A DNA stretch of 64,000 bases from Alphaproteobacteria bacterium. Lineage in GTDB: Bacteria; Myxococcota_A; UBA796; GCA-2862545. Positions within the stretch are counted from its first letter, which is position 1, and each line of letters starts with the position of its first letter. The translations under genes were made by a program, and so were the position numbers. The stretch lies in contig JACKER010000009.1 of the NCBI GenBank assembly GCA_020632925.1, positions 62,001 to 126,000 on the forward strand. Reading direction: 5' to 3'. This document shows positions 49,651 through 60,621 of this stretch, piece after piece. The notes beneath the pieces are model-generated. The model saw only the letters and a list, made by a program, of their open reading frames with translations. It was not told the DNA's origin and searched no databases.

Positions 49651-49761
49651 CGCGCCAGGGGGACCGGAGGGCGGCCGCCAGGCCGGTCCCGCCCGGAGGG
49701 CGGACGGAGGCCGAAGGGCCGACCCCGCAGGGGACCCGGTGCCCCGAAGGGGCAGGCGCCC
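49651..49761. repeat. dispersed hairpin repeat, copy 2
   Basis: Nearly identical to 34481-34590, with a one-base insertion (GGCCGCCAGG) and two or three substitutions. It fills most of the 171-bp convergent gap between the ATL gene and the methyltransferase gene. The stem-loop order is the same as in copy 1. Confidence 0.88.
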
Positions 49762-49795
49762 AGAGGGGCCCCGAGCCCGAAGCCGTAGCCCGTAC

Positions 49796-50476
49796 CTACC
49801 GTTCCGCGAGTACCAACAGACTCGCGCCCCCCAACCAGCGCACGGTCAGATCCGGAGCCAGCACGCTCCCCCAGCGTCGCAGCGCTCCCAGCCTCGAGCG
49901 TGGCGGCGTGATCCGGTCGTAGCGGACGTGTCGGGGGACCAGCCCCGCGTCGCGGACCGTGGCCAGCGCGAGCTCGCGGTTCCAGGCGTGCAGGTGGCCG
50001 TAGCGCTCGCGGAAGCCCTGCAGGCGGGCCGGACGCACGACGTCGAGCACCGAGAGGTCCAGGGGCAATCGGAGCAGCAGCGTGGGCGCGTGGGTGGCGG
50101 CCGCGCGGAGGAAGGCCACCGGATCGGGGACGTGCTCGGCGACGTCGACCACCAGCAGCAGATCGCACCGCCGCTCCGACGCCAGCAGGTCACCCTCGAC
50201 GAAGGAGAGTCCGGGTGCCGCGGCCTTCGCCCGGCGGATCGCCTCCCCCGCGATGTCCCAGCCCTCCCACCGGGTCTCGGGCAGGTGCGGGCCGAGCTCG
50301 TCGCGCAGGTGACGCAGCACGCCGCCCGCCCCGCAGCCGAGATCGACGACGTCGCGCGGGCGGAGGTCCAGGTCGCGCATCAGCGCCGCGATCCCACGGG
50401 CCTTGGGCTTCGCGTCCGCCTCGTGCCAGTCCGGGTTGTCGACGGCGTAGGCGCCGCTGCGGTACCGCTCGCTCAC
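49796..50476 (-). CDS. SAM-dependent class I methyltransferase
   Basis: A 226-residue methyltransferase. VVDLGCGAGGVLRHL is motif I, which binds S-adenosylmethionine; LLLVVDVAEHVPDPVAFLR is the usual acidic motif IV, and the helix after it fits the Methyltransf_11/23 type. Substrate unknown. GTG 50476 overlaps the stop of the YbjQ-domain gene (GTGA), so the two are cotranslated. Confidence 0.85.
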   Translation of the reverse strand: MSERYRSGAYAVDNPDWHEADAKPKARGIAALMRDLDLRPRDVVDLGCGAGGVLRHLRDELGPHLPETRWEGWDIAGEAIRRAKAAAPGLSFVEGDLLASERRCDLLLVVDVAEHVPDPVAFLRAAATHAPTLLLRLPLDLSVLDVVRPARLQGFRERYGHLHAWNRELALATVRDAGLVPRHVRYDRITPPRSRLGALRRWGSVLAPDLTVRWLGGASLLVLAER

Positions 50477-51708
50477 ATCGACTCGACGACGGCGGCGAAC
50501 AGGCCGGAGCACATCGCGAAGCCCAGAGCGAGCAGCGCGACCAGGCACCCGAACGGGTTGAGCTGCGCCTGGACCCGCGGGTTGCCGACCTCCACCGCCG
50601 GCGGCGCCGAGGGCAGCGTGCGCTCGAGCGAGCCGGTCTCCACGATGATGGCCTGGGGTGGGAGCACCGGCGTCGTCGGCGCGAGCCCCTCGGCGCGCTT
50701 CACCGCCGTCCCCACCGCCATCACCTCCACCAGGCCCTGCCCGATCTCGCGGATGGAGAGCTTGTTGCCGATGACCTGCTCCGCGCCGAAGCTGGCCGCC
50801 TCCTTCTTGAGCAGCTCGACGCAGTTGTGACGTGCGTCGTAGACCATCGAGGTCAGCTCCGGGATCTCACCGCGCACCATGCCGCGCAGGGAGCTCCCCC
50901 AGCCGCCCACGACGCCGAGGCTGTACACGCTCGTGGCCATCACGAGCTGCACCGGCGCCATCCCGATGGCCGCGAGGTTCCACAGCTCCTCGCCGGTCAG
51001 CTCGCTCGTGATCACGTCGTCGGGCTTGCTCGGCTTGGGGAGGCCGGGGTGGCTCGCCGCGGTGCCCGTCATCAGGAGCTCGACCGCGCCCGCCTGCTGG
51101 AACGGCTGCAGCCGGATGACCACGTCCACCACCGCGTTCGCGCCGGCGTCGAACGCCTCCTTGCGCAGCCGCTGGAGCGCGAGGTGGCGGATCTGGTTGT
51201 ACATGTTCGAGAACTCGCGGACCTCGCCGCGCGCCATCGTCCGCAGGTTGCCGGTGAACGACCGGCCGATGCCCAGCGCGTACGCCACGTTGCCCATCGC
51301 GAAGCGCACGGGGACGTAGCCGGCGTCGAGGTGGCAGTACATCTCCATGCCCGAGGCCGACGTCGTGAACGGGCTGTCGGGCGGGCTGTCCGACGACAGC
51401 GCCGTGCCCTGGCTCAGGAACTCGAGGTACCCCGCGAAGTGGCGCAGCTCGCTGACCACGGAGGTGACGCCGGCGGCGTGCTGCTGACCGGCCTCCTTGA
51501 CCATGCGCTCGATCGCGAGGTGCCGGCCCTCGCTGATGAGGGAGGTCACGTTCTTCAGCTCGCCGCCCGACAGCCCGCGCACGCCCGCCGCGAGCCCGCC
51601 CACGAAGCCGAGCGACACGACGCTGTTCCCGACGACGAGCTCGCCCGGCCGGTACCCCTTCTGGTGCAGGCACCAGATCTCGTTGCCCGACATGCCCGAG
51701 ACGAACAT
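50473..51708 (-). CDS. three tandem YbjQ/DUF74 domains with a C-terminal membrane helix
   Basis: A 411-residue protein. Three homologous units each contain a V-x-G-N/A-x-V-x-S-L-G pattern followed by a helix with R-H-x-A: ELVVGNSVVSLGFVGG (unit 1, ~1-110), RFAMGNVAYALGIGRS (unit 2, ~115-215) and QLVMATSVYSLGVVGG (unit 3, ~225-340). YbjQ proteins are usually single ~110-residue domains forming pentamers; metal binding is only proposed. The end carries one hydrophobic helix (FGCLVALLALGFAMCSGLF). ATG 51708 follows GGAGGAGCG. Confidence 0.75.
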   Translation of the reverse strand: MFVSGMSGNEIWCLHQKGYRPGELVVGNSVVSLGFVGGLAAGVRGLSGGELKNVTSLISEGRHLAIERMVKEAGQQHAAGVTSVVSELRHFAGYLEFLSQGTALSSDSPPDSPFTTSASGMEMYCHLDAGYVPVRFAMGNVAYALGIGRSFTGNLRTMARGEVREFSNMYNQIRHLALQRLRKEAFDAGANAVVDVVIRLQPFQQAGAVELLMTGTAASHPGLPKPSKPDDVITSELTGEELWNLAAIGMAPVQLVMATSVYSLGVVGGWGSSLRGMVRGEIPELTSMVYDARHNCVELLKKEAASFGAEQVIGNKLSIREIGQGLVEVMAVGTAVKRAEGLAPTTPVLPPQAIIVETGSLERTLPSAPPAVEVGNPRVQAQLNPFGCLVALLALGFAMCSGLFAAVVESM

Positions 51709-51763
51709 CGCTCCTCCCGGGTCCCCCCTCACACGAGCGCCCCGCTCACGGTAGGGTGGGCGC

Positions 51764-53140
51764 GTGCACGCCACCCCACCCCGTCTTCTCCTGACCGCCA
51801 CCCTGCTCTGCGCCACGCCCGCCTGGGCCGGGGGGTACTTCTACTCGGACTCCGGCATCGTCGCGACGGGCCGCGGAGGCGCGTTCGTGGCGGGCGCCAC
51901 CGGTCAGTTCGCGCAGTACTACAACCCCGCCGGCCTCATCCGCGTCGACCGCCCGACCGTGACGCTCGGTTGGAGCGGCGTCCAGCAGAACGTGAGCTTC
52001 TCCCGCCTGAAGGACGACGGCACGTTCTACGACCCCGCGGTGAACCAGGCCGCGCCGTTCTCCGTGCCCGAGCTCGGCTTCACCACGCCGATCGGGCAGC
52101 GGGTGGGCTTCGCGTTCGGGTTCTACAGCCCGTTCGCGCCGAGCTCGGAGTACGACGAGGAGGGTCCCCAGCGGTACTCCATCAAGGACACGCTGGTCTA
52201 ACAGTTCTCCGTCGGCCCGTCGGTCGCGGTCCAGCTCCACCCGATGCTCACGCTCGGGCTCGGGCTGCAGTGGCAGTACCTTCAGGTCGGCGAGACCGTC
52301 GACGTCACGCTGACCGGCATCGACGACGCCGCGGGCGACGTGGCGGTCGAGGCGGGTGTGGTGGACCCGTTCACGCCGAACCTCAACGCCGGCCTGCTGT
52401 TCGAGCCGCACCCGATGATCTCGTTCGGCGCCTCGATCCAGCCGCCGACGACGTTCGAGGCGCGCGGGAACCTGGCGCTCGACTTCGACGGCAACAGCCT
52501 CGCGATGGTCGCGTTCAGCGAGACCCGGTACGACGACGAGGACGTGGCGCTGAACATCGGCATCCCCTGGGTGGTGCGCGCGGGCGTCGCGGTCCGCCCG
52601 ATCGAGCGGCTGGAGATCGAGCTCGCGACGGTCTGGCAGGACTGGTCCTCGCTCGACGACATCCTCATCCAGGACATCGACATCGAGATCCAGTCGGACA
52701 GCCCGCTCGTGCCCGAGGATCAGCGGACGGTCGACGACACGATCGCGCTGCCCGCGGGCCTGCGGGACACGGTCTCGCTGCGGCTGGGTGCGGAGGCGCG
52801 GGTGCACGAGCTGCTGGCGGTGCGCGCGGGCGGCTTCTGGGAGAGCGCCGCGCTCGCGGAGGACGAGGTCAGCGTGGCGCTCGTGGACACGCCGAAGACG
52901 CAGATCGGGTGCGGCGCCTCGGGCTTCTTCGCCGACGAGCACTTCCGGCTGGACGCGAGCTTCGCCTGGCTCTTCTTCCAGAGTCTGGAGATCCGGGACA
53001 GCACCGTGAAGCAGATCGACGCGGGCGTCTTCGATACGACGATCCCGTTGGTCGTCGGCAACGGCGACCTGAAGAGCCACGGATGGATCGTGGGCGTCGC
53101 GGGCTCGGCGAGCTTCGGGCCCCACCGACGGAGCGAGTGA
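51764..53140 (+). pseudogene. FadL/OmpP1-type outer-membrane protein with an in-frame stop
   Basis: A 458-codon frame with a single internal TAA at 52199-52201. Before it, a signal peptide (LLCATPAWA) leads into GGYFYSDSGIVATGRGGAFV and QYYNPAGLIRV, the FadL hatch-domain signature. After it the same frame continues QFSVGPSVAVQLHPM and runs as beta-barrel strands to 53140. The join reads IKDTLV-stop-QFSVGP, where family members have an aromatic residue, so one base change (TAC to TAA) explains it. FadL proteins carry hydrophobic compounds. It may be a true null, a strain variant or a sequencing error. The ATG of the next gene overlaps its stop. Confidence 0.8.
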
Positions 53141-54027
53141 TGAGTGACGTGCAGCCCGTGCCGGCCTTGATCATCGGGGGCTTCCTGGGGTCGGGCAAGA
53201 CGACGCTGGTGGACCACCTCCTGCGCGAGGCGCAGCGCGATGGCGTCCGCCTGGCGGTGGTGAGCAACGAGTTCGGCGACACGGGCATCGACAAGGCCCT
53301 GCTGGACGCAGGCGAGGACGGCTTCGTGGAGCTCGACGGCGGCTGTGTCTGCTGCCGGCTGTCGGACGCGCTGCCGGAGACGGTGTCGACCTTGCTCTCG
53401 AAGGCCCGCCCCGACCGGCTGGTGCTCGAGTGCAGCGGGCTCGCGATGCCGTCGGACGTGATGGTGCAGTTCTGGCGGCAGCCGCTCCGCTCGCTCACGA
53501 GCGACGTGGTGGCGGTCGTGGTGGTCGACGCCGAGCGCGCCTCCTCGGACGAGGAGCCCGACGAGACCTTCGTGGGCCAGCTCTCGGACACGGATCTGGT
53601 GCTGCTCAACAAGTGCGATCTGGTGGGCGAGGACGCGCTGGTCCGCGCGCGGGCGCTGGTGGACGAGCTCACCGGCGGCCGCCCCATCCTCGAGTCCGTG
53701 CGGTCCAGGGTCGACGCGGACCTGCTCTTCCCGCCCGATCCCGAGGGCCTGCGCGCCCGCCGCGACGCCCACGACCACCACCACGACCACCCGCACGACC
53801 ACGACCGCTACGGCACCGAGGAGCTGACGTTCACCGAGGAGCTCGGCGAGCGCGAGCTGATCGATCGGATCGTGGCGCTCGGTGCCCTGAGGGCCAAGGG
53901 TTTCGTCCGCACGCCCAAGGGGCTGCGCGTGGTCCAGGGTGTGGGCAGCCGCGTGGAGGTCACACCGCCCACGAAGCCCGTCCCGGAGCACCTCGTCGGC
54001 AAGGTCGTCGTCATCCGGCGGAAGTGA
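53140..54027 (+). CDS. CobW/COG0523-type G3E GTPase
   Basis: A 295-residue GTPase. LIIGGFLGSGKTTLVDHLL is Walker A, ELDGGCVCCRLSD the CxCC metal motif, LECSGLA a conserved G3E segment and LLNKCDLVG the NKxD guanine motif. Residues ~205-222 are His/Asp-rich (HDHHHDHPHDHD), a metal-binding stretch typical of zinc-handling members. The C-terminal CobW_C domain is short. It probably delivers Zn2+ or another metal to a client. ATG 53140 overlaps the porin stop (TGATG). Confidence 0.9.
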   Translation: MSDVQPVPALIIGGFLGSGKTTLVDHLLREAQRDGVRLAVVSNEFGDTGIDKALLDAGEDGFVELDGGCVCCRLSDALPETVSTLLSKARPDRLVLECSGLAMPSDVMVQFWRQPLRSLTSDVVAVVVVDAERASSDEEPDETFVGQLSDTDLVLLNKCDLVGEDALVRARALVDELTGGRPILESVRSRVDADLLFPPDPEGLRARRDAHDHHHDHPHDHDRYGTEELTFTEELGERELIDRIVALGALRAKGFVRTPKGLRVVQGVGSRVEVTPPTKPVPEHLVGKVVVIRRK

Positions 54028-54035
54028 GGACGTCC

Positions 54036-54671
54036 ATGCGCAGGATCGTGGCGGTGACAGTGGTGGCGGCGCTGGCGAGCCTGGCCTGTGGGGGGCGGGC
54101 GGGCGGCCTGCCCACACGCCCGGTCGCCGAGCCGGGCCCGGAGGTCATGGTCATCGTGGCGGCGCGGGATCTGTACCAGGGGGTCCCCATCACGGAGGAG
54201 GACATCTACGCCATCCAGATCGCCGTCGACTACCTCCCCGAGGGGGTGTTCCTGAGCCCCGAGCACGTGGTCGACCGCGTCCCCACGACGCGCATCCTGG
54301 CCAACGAGCTGGTGCGGTACGAGCTCCTGTCGGCTCCCGAGGTGGGTTCGGGCCCTTCCGACATCGTCCCGGCGGGGATGCGCGTGGTGGAGGTGCCGAC
54401 GCACGGCGCAGTGCTCCGCGGGGGCGCGTACGTCGACACGTGGGTCACCCCCGACGGCCAACCCCCGTGCACCATCCTGCAGGCCGTCTTCGTGGTGGCG
54501 CTCGACGGCGAGCTGGTGGGGCCGGACCGGGCGTCGTCGAGGGCGGGACTCCTGGTGTCGGAGGATCAGGCCCTGGAGCTCGGCGCCGCCGCCCGTCAAC
54601 CCAGCTTCCGCCTGACGACCCGTCAGGAGCAGGACACGGTCTTCCACGAGGAGCTCGTGTGCTCCTCCTGA
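54036..54671 (+). CDS. SAF/CpaB-like lipoprotein
   Basis: A 211-residue protein with leader VVAALASLACGG (lipobox LAC). Residues 38-95, VMVIVAARDLYQGVPITEED and following, are a SAF domain like those of CpaB/RcpC, periplasmic proteins of Flp pilus systems. The next ~100 residues match the CpaB second domain in layout. No tad/pilus genes are in the window. ATG 54036 is 8 bp after the GTPase stop. Confidence 0.7.
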   Translation: MRRIVAVTVVAALASLACGGRAGGLPTRPVAEPGPEVMVIVAARDLYQGVPITEEDIYAIQIAVDYLPEGVFLSPEHVVDRVPTTRILANELVRYELLSAPEVGSGPSDIVPAGMRVVEVPTHGAVLRGGAYVDTWVTPDGQPPCTILQAVFVVALDGELVGPDRASSRAGLLVSEDQALELGAAARQPSFRLTTRQEQDTVFHEELVCSS

Positions 54672-55255
54672 TCACGGCCGCCTTCGCCCAGGAGTCCGAT
54701 CTGGTGACCGTCGTCACGGCGAGTCGGACGCTCGAGCCCGGGATCCCGATCACTGCGGATGACGTCTACCTCGCGCTGCTCCCGAGCAGGTACGTGCCAG
54801 ATCACACCTTCTCCAACCTGGACCAGGCGATCCTGCGGATCCCCTTCGAGCCCATCGTGGCCCACGCGCCGGTGAGGGAGGAGCGCCTCGTCGATCCGAG
54901 CGTCCGGAGCGGGCTGGACGCGCTCACCCCGCGAGGCCTCCAGCGCGTGCGGGTGGTGCTCCACTCCCCGTCCCGTCTCGTCCAGCCCCTCGACCTGGTG
55001 GACGTGGCGCGCATCGACGCGAGTGGAGGGTGCCTGCTGGGTGCGATGGTCCACGTGACGGCGGGCGAGCACGCGGACGGCTCGCTCGACACGCGGTTGT
55101 GGGACGAGCCGCGTCCGTACGTCGCGCTGCACCTGGTCGCGGAGCCGACCGTCGCCGCCCGGATCGCCGCCACCCCTACCGCCGACCTCGACCTCTGGCT
55201 GCGCAATCGCATCGACGTGGCACCGCCCACCGTCCCGTCCTGTAGGACCGACTGA
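54659..55255 (+). CDS. second SAF/CpaB-like secreted protein
   Basis: A 198-residue protein homologous in layout to its upstream neighbour. A short signal peptide, LLLITAAFAQES, is followed by a SAF-like domain (VTASRTLEPGIPITADDVYL) and a CpaB-like second half. It is cleaved rather than lipidated. GTG 54659 overlaps the end of the previous gene by 13 bp. The pair probably arose by duplication and may form a periplasmic complex. Confidence 0.68.
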   Translation: MLLLITAAFAQESDLVTVVTASRTLEPGIPITADDVYLALLPSRYVPDHTFSNLDQAILRIPFEPIVAHAPVREERLVDPSVRSGLDALTPRGLQRVRVVLHSPSRLVQPLDLVDVARIDASGGCLLGAMVHVTAGEHADGSLDTRLWDEPRPYVALHLVAEPTVAARIAATPTADLDLWLRNRIDVAPPTVPSCRTD

Positions 55256-55268
55256 CTCGGAGGATCTG

Positions 55269-55943
55269 ATGGACGGCAACCACCCACCCGCGCGCCGCGG
55301 CCTGCCGCTCGGCGTGCGCCTGTTCCTGGCGATGGGCATCCCCTACGGTCTGGTGATGGGCCTGCTGTTCGCATCGATCGGCGTGTTCGACGCGATCTCG
55401 AGCGGCGGCTCGCTGATCGCGCCGGCGGCGACGGGGATGGGCGTCGGCCTCGGCGCGGGCTTGTTCTACGGCGCGGTCATGGCCCTGTGGGCGACGATGT
55501 TCCAGGCAACCGGCATGACCAGGCACGGGGCCCAGCGCATGCCGACCAACAGCACCGTCCACCAGCGTTGGCGCCTGGCGGTGCCCGCCGACCCCGTGGC
55601 TGTCCTGGCGGCGGCGCGGAGGGTCCTCGAAGAGCGAGGCGTGGCCGCGGTCCTCGAGGAGGGCCCCGACCGGCTGACCGTGCGCACGCGGGTCGGCATG
55701 CGGTCGTGGGGCGAGATCGTGTCGGTGGAGGTCCAGGCGGCGGGTTCCGAGACACTGGTCGAGATCGCCAGCCGCCCTCGCCTGTGGACGACGATGGTGG
55801 ACGGCGGGCGCAACAACGACAACGTGACCGCGGTGGCCGACGCCGTCGTGGACGTGGAGGCGGTCGAGGAACCGCAGGGCGGCCAGGCGGGCGGGACGCG
55901 CTCGCGAGCGACCGGGGCGGCCCGCGCCCGGGACGCGCAGTGA
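55269..55943 (+). CDS. membrane protein of unknown function
   Basis: A 224-residue protein with two adjacent membrane helices (residues ~15-75) and a soluble C-terminal region (TVHQRWRLAVPADPVAVLAA and following) of alpha/beta character. The layout is similar to DUF-type proteins with a TM pair plus cytoplasmic domain. ATG 55269 follows GGAGG. Possibly in the SAF operon (13-bp gap). Confidence 0.55.
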   Translation: MDGNHPPARRGLPLGVRLFLAMGIPYGLVMGLLFASIGVFDAISSGGSLIAPAATGMGVGLGAGLFYGAVMALWATMFQATGMTRHGAQRMPTNSTVHQRWRLAVPADPVAVLAAARRVLEERGVAAVLEEGPDRLTVRTRVGMRSWGEIVSVEVQAAGSETLVEIASRPRLWTTMVDGGRNNDNVTAVADAVVDVEAVEEPQGGQAGGTRSRATGAARARDAQ

Positions 55944-56027
55944 GTCTCATCCCTGATGACCCGTGAGCGGCAGGCGCCATCACCCCTCGCACGACCAGGC
56001 CGACCACGAATCCAAGGGACGGACCGG

Positions 56028-59078
<3,051 letters not shown>

Positions 59079-59162
59079 CTCGGGACTCCGACCGGCGGAA
59101 CCCCGCCTCCCGGACTCTACTCTGCCGCGGCCCGGGTAGACTCGTCGGTCGGAGGGGCCGAG

Positions 59163-59795
59163 GTGCGGTGGTGGCTGGGAGCAGGGCTGGCGGTCGTGGC
59201 CTGGTCGTCGCTGCGATTCGCGGGGCTCGACACGCTGGCGCTGGTCTGCAAGCCCGTGCCCGTCGGGCTGCTCGCAGTCCTCGTGTTCCTGCACGGCCGC
59301 GCGCCCGGCGCCCGATGGCTGGCGCTCGCGTTGGCTGTCGACGCCGTGGCCGACGGGGTGATCGAGGTCGTGTTCCTCTGGGGGCTCGCCATCTTCCTCG
59401 TCGGCCACCTCGCGAGGATCGTGTCGTTCACCCTCGATCGCCCCGGGTGGGCCCCCGCGCGGGCGCTGCCGTTCCTGGCGATCGTGCTGGGCGTCGGCGC
59501 CGTGGTCGTGCCCACCGCGGGGCCGCTCGGACCACCCATCGCGCTCTACGCCGCGACCATCGGCACCATGGGCTGGCGGGCCGCGGCACGAGCGGGATCG
59601 AGCCCCGACGCATGGATCGGGCTCGCCGGCGCGCTGCTCTTCCTCCTCAGTGACACCCTCATCGCCGTCAACCGATTCCTCGTGCCGCTCCCTGCCGCGA
59701 CGGTGTGGGTGATGAGCACGTACTGGGGCGCCCAGGCGCTGCTCGCCCGCTCGGCACTCGGGGACGGTTGGGAAGCGAGCACCCCACGGGCGTGA
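59163..59795 (+). CDS. YhhN/TMEM86-like membrane protein
   Basis: A 210-residue protein with seven or eight hydrophobic segments. The segments CKPVPVGLLAVLVFLHGR, DAVADGVIEV and the late LLFLLSDTLIAVNRF match the YhhN family (KPL motif, D-x-x-L-x and G-A-x-L-F-x-x-S-D). Eukaryotic members are lysoplasmalogenases; the bacterial role is less clear. GTG 59163 follows GGAGGGG. Divergent from the TSP3 gene. Confidence 0.8.
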   Translation: MRWWLGAGLAVVAWSSLRFAGLDTLALVCKPVPVGLLAVLVFLHGRAPGARWLALALAVDAVADGVIEVVFLWGLAIFLVGHLARIVSFTLDRPGWAPARALPFLAIVLGVGAVVVPTAGPLGPPIALYAATIGTMGWRAAARAGSSPDAWIGLAGALLFLLSDTLIAVNRFLVPLPAATVWVMSTYWGAQALLARSALGDGWEASTPRA

Positions 59796-59811
59796 CCTCT
59801 CCGGAGACTAC

Positions 59812-60546
59812 TCACCCACGACGAGGAGGAAGGATGGCACGGTCGAGCCGTTGGCGCGCGACGCCAGAGAGCTGGGCGGCGGCCGCCCGGTGACGTTCGA
59901 GCTCCCCCCGTGCTGCGCGGAGCATGTCCTCCGATTGCGTCAGACACTCTCCGTCCGCCGGGTCACAGCTCGTCTCGGCGGGCGTGGTCCAGTCGCCGCC
60001 GACCTCGAAGCGACCGCCCTCGTACCGCCCCACGGTACAGGAACCGCTGCCGCCGGGCGTCACGCCCGACCAGGTCACTCGAAACTGCGTTCCCACCGCA
60101 TCCACGACGCACGTCGAGCCCGACGACGAGCTCGTGGCGGCCGAGAACAACCCGTCGTGGACATCCACCGCGCGAAGGCCGATGCCCCAACAGGACATGG
60201 GAGCATCGAGCGACATCAGCCCGGCCCGGGAGGTCACGGCCGTCTCCAGTCCGCCTGCATTGCACAGGACGTACCCAGGGTGATCGATCGCCACCTCCGA
60301 CCACGCCCGCAGTGCCTCGTCGACGGCATGGGTCACCGCCTCTGAGGGATCCTCGGTCCGCGGCTCGGCAGGCTCGTGATCGGATGGTGCTCCTGGTCCT
60401 GGCATCGCGGTGTCCGGCCCTTCGACGTTGTTCGTCGTGGGGGCGACGCGCCGAAACGCCAGGAGGGAGAGTCCACCCACGAGCAGGGACAGCACGGCCA
60501 CCAGCCATCGTCGACGGCCGGGTGCGGGGCGGTCTCGAACGATCAT
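59812..60546 (-). CDS. single-pass membrane-anchored protein of unknown function
   Basis: A 244-residue protein with one N-terminal membrane helix (WLVAVLSLLVGGLSLLAF) after an Arg-rich start, a Pro/Glu linker, and an extracytoplasmic domain with about five Cys. The fold resembles that of pilin-like secreted proteins (helix DEALRAWSEVAIDHPGYVL then a Cys-containing beta sheet), but no family was recognised. Confidence 0.55.
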   Translation of the reverse strand: MIVRDRPAPGRRRWLVAVLSLLVGGLSLLAFRRVAPTTNNVEGPDTAMPGPGAPSDHEPAEPRTEDPSEAVTHAVDEALRAWSEVAIDHPGYVLCNAGGLETAVTSRAGLMSLDAPMSCWGIGLRAVDVHDGLFSAATSSSSGSTCVVDAVGTQFRVTWSGVTPGGSGSCTVGRYEGGRFEVGGDWTTPAETSCDPADGECLTQSEDMLRAARGELERHRAAAAQLSGVARQRLDRAILPPRRG

Positions 60547-60621
60547 CGAACGACCGTATCCCAGCTACCGAGCGGCGACAGTCGCATCGGTGTAGGCTCG
60601 ATGCTCCACTTGGGAGTCTCC

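Noticed and set aside
51764..53140. Selenoprotein with recoded stop, given the nearby tRNA-Sec
   Set aside because: The internal stop is TAA, not TGA, and lies at an aromatic position of a beta-barrel, not at a redox site.
59812..60546. Plus-strand open frames over the minus-strand anchored protein
   Set aside because: They lack a signal or any motif, whereas the minus frame has a clear membrane helix and Cys-containing domain starting at ATG 60546.
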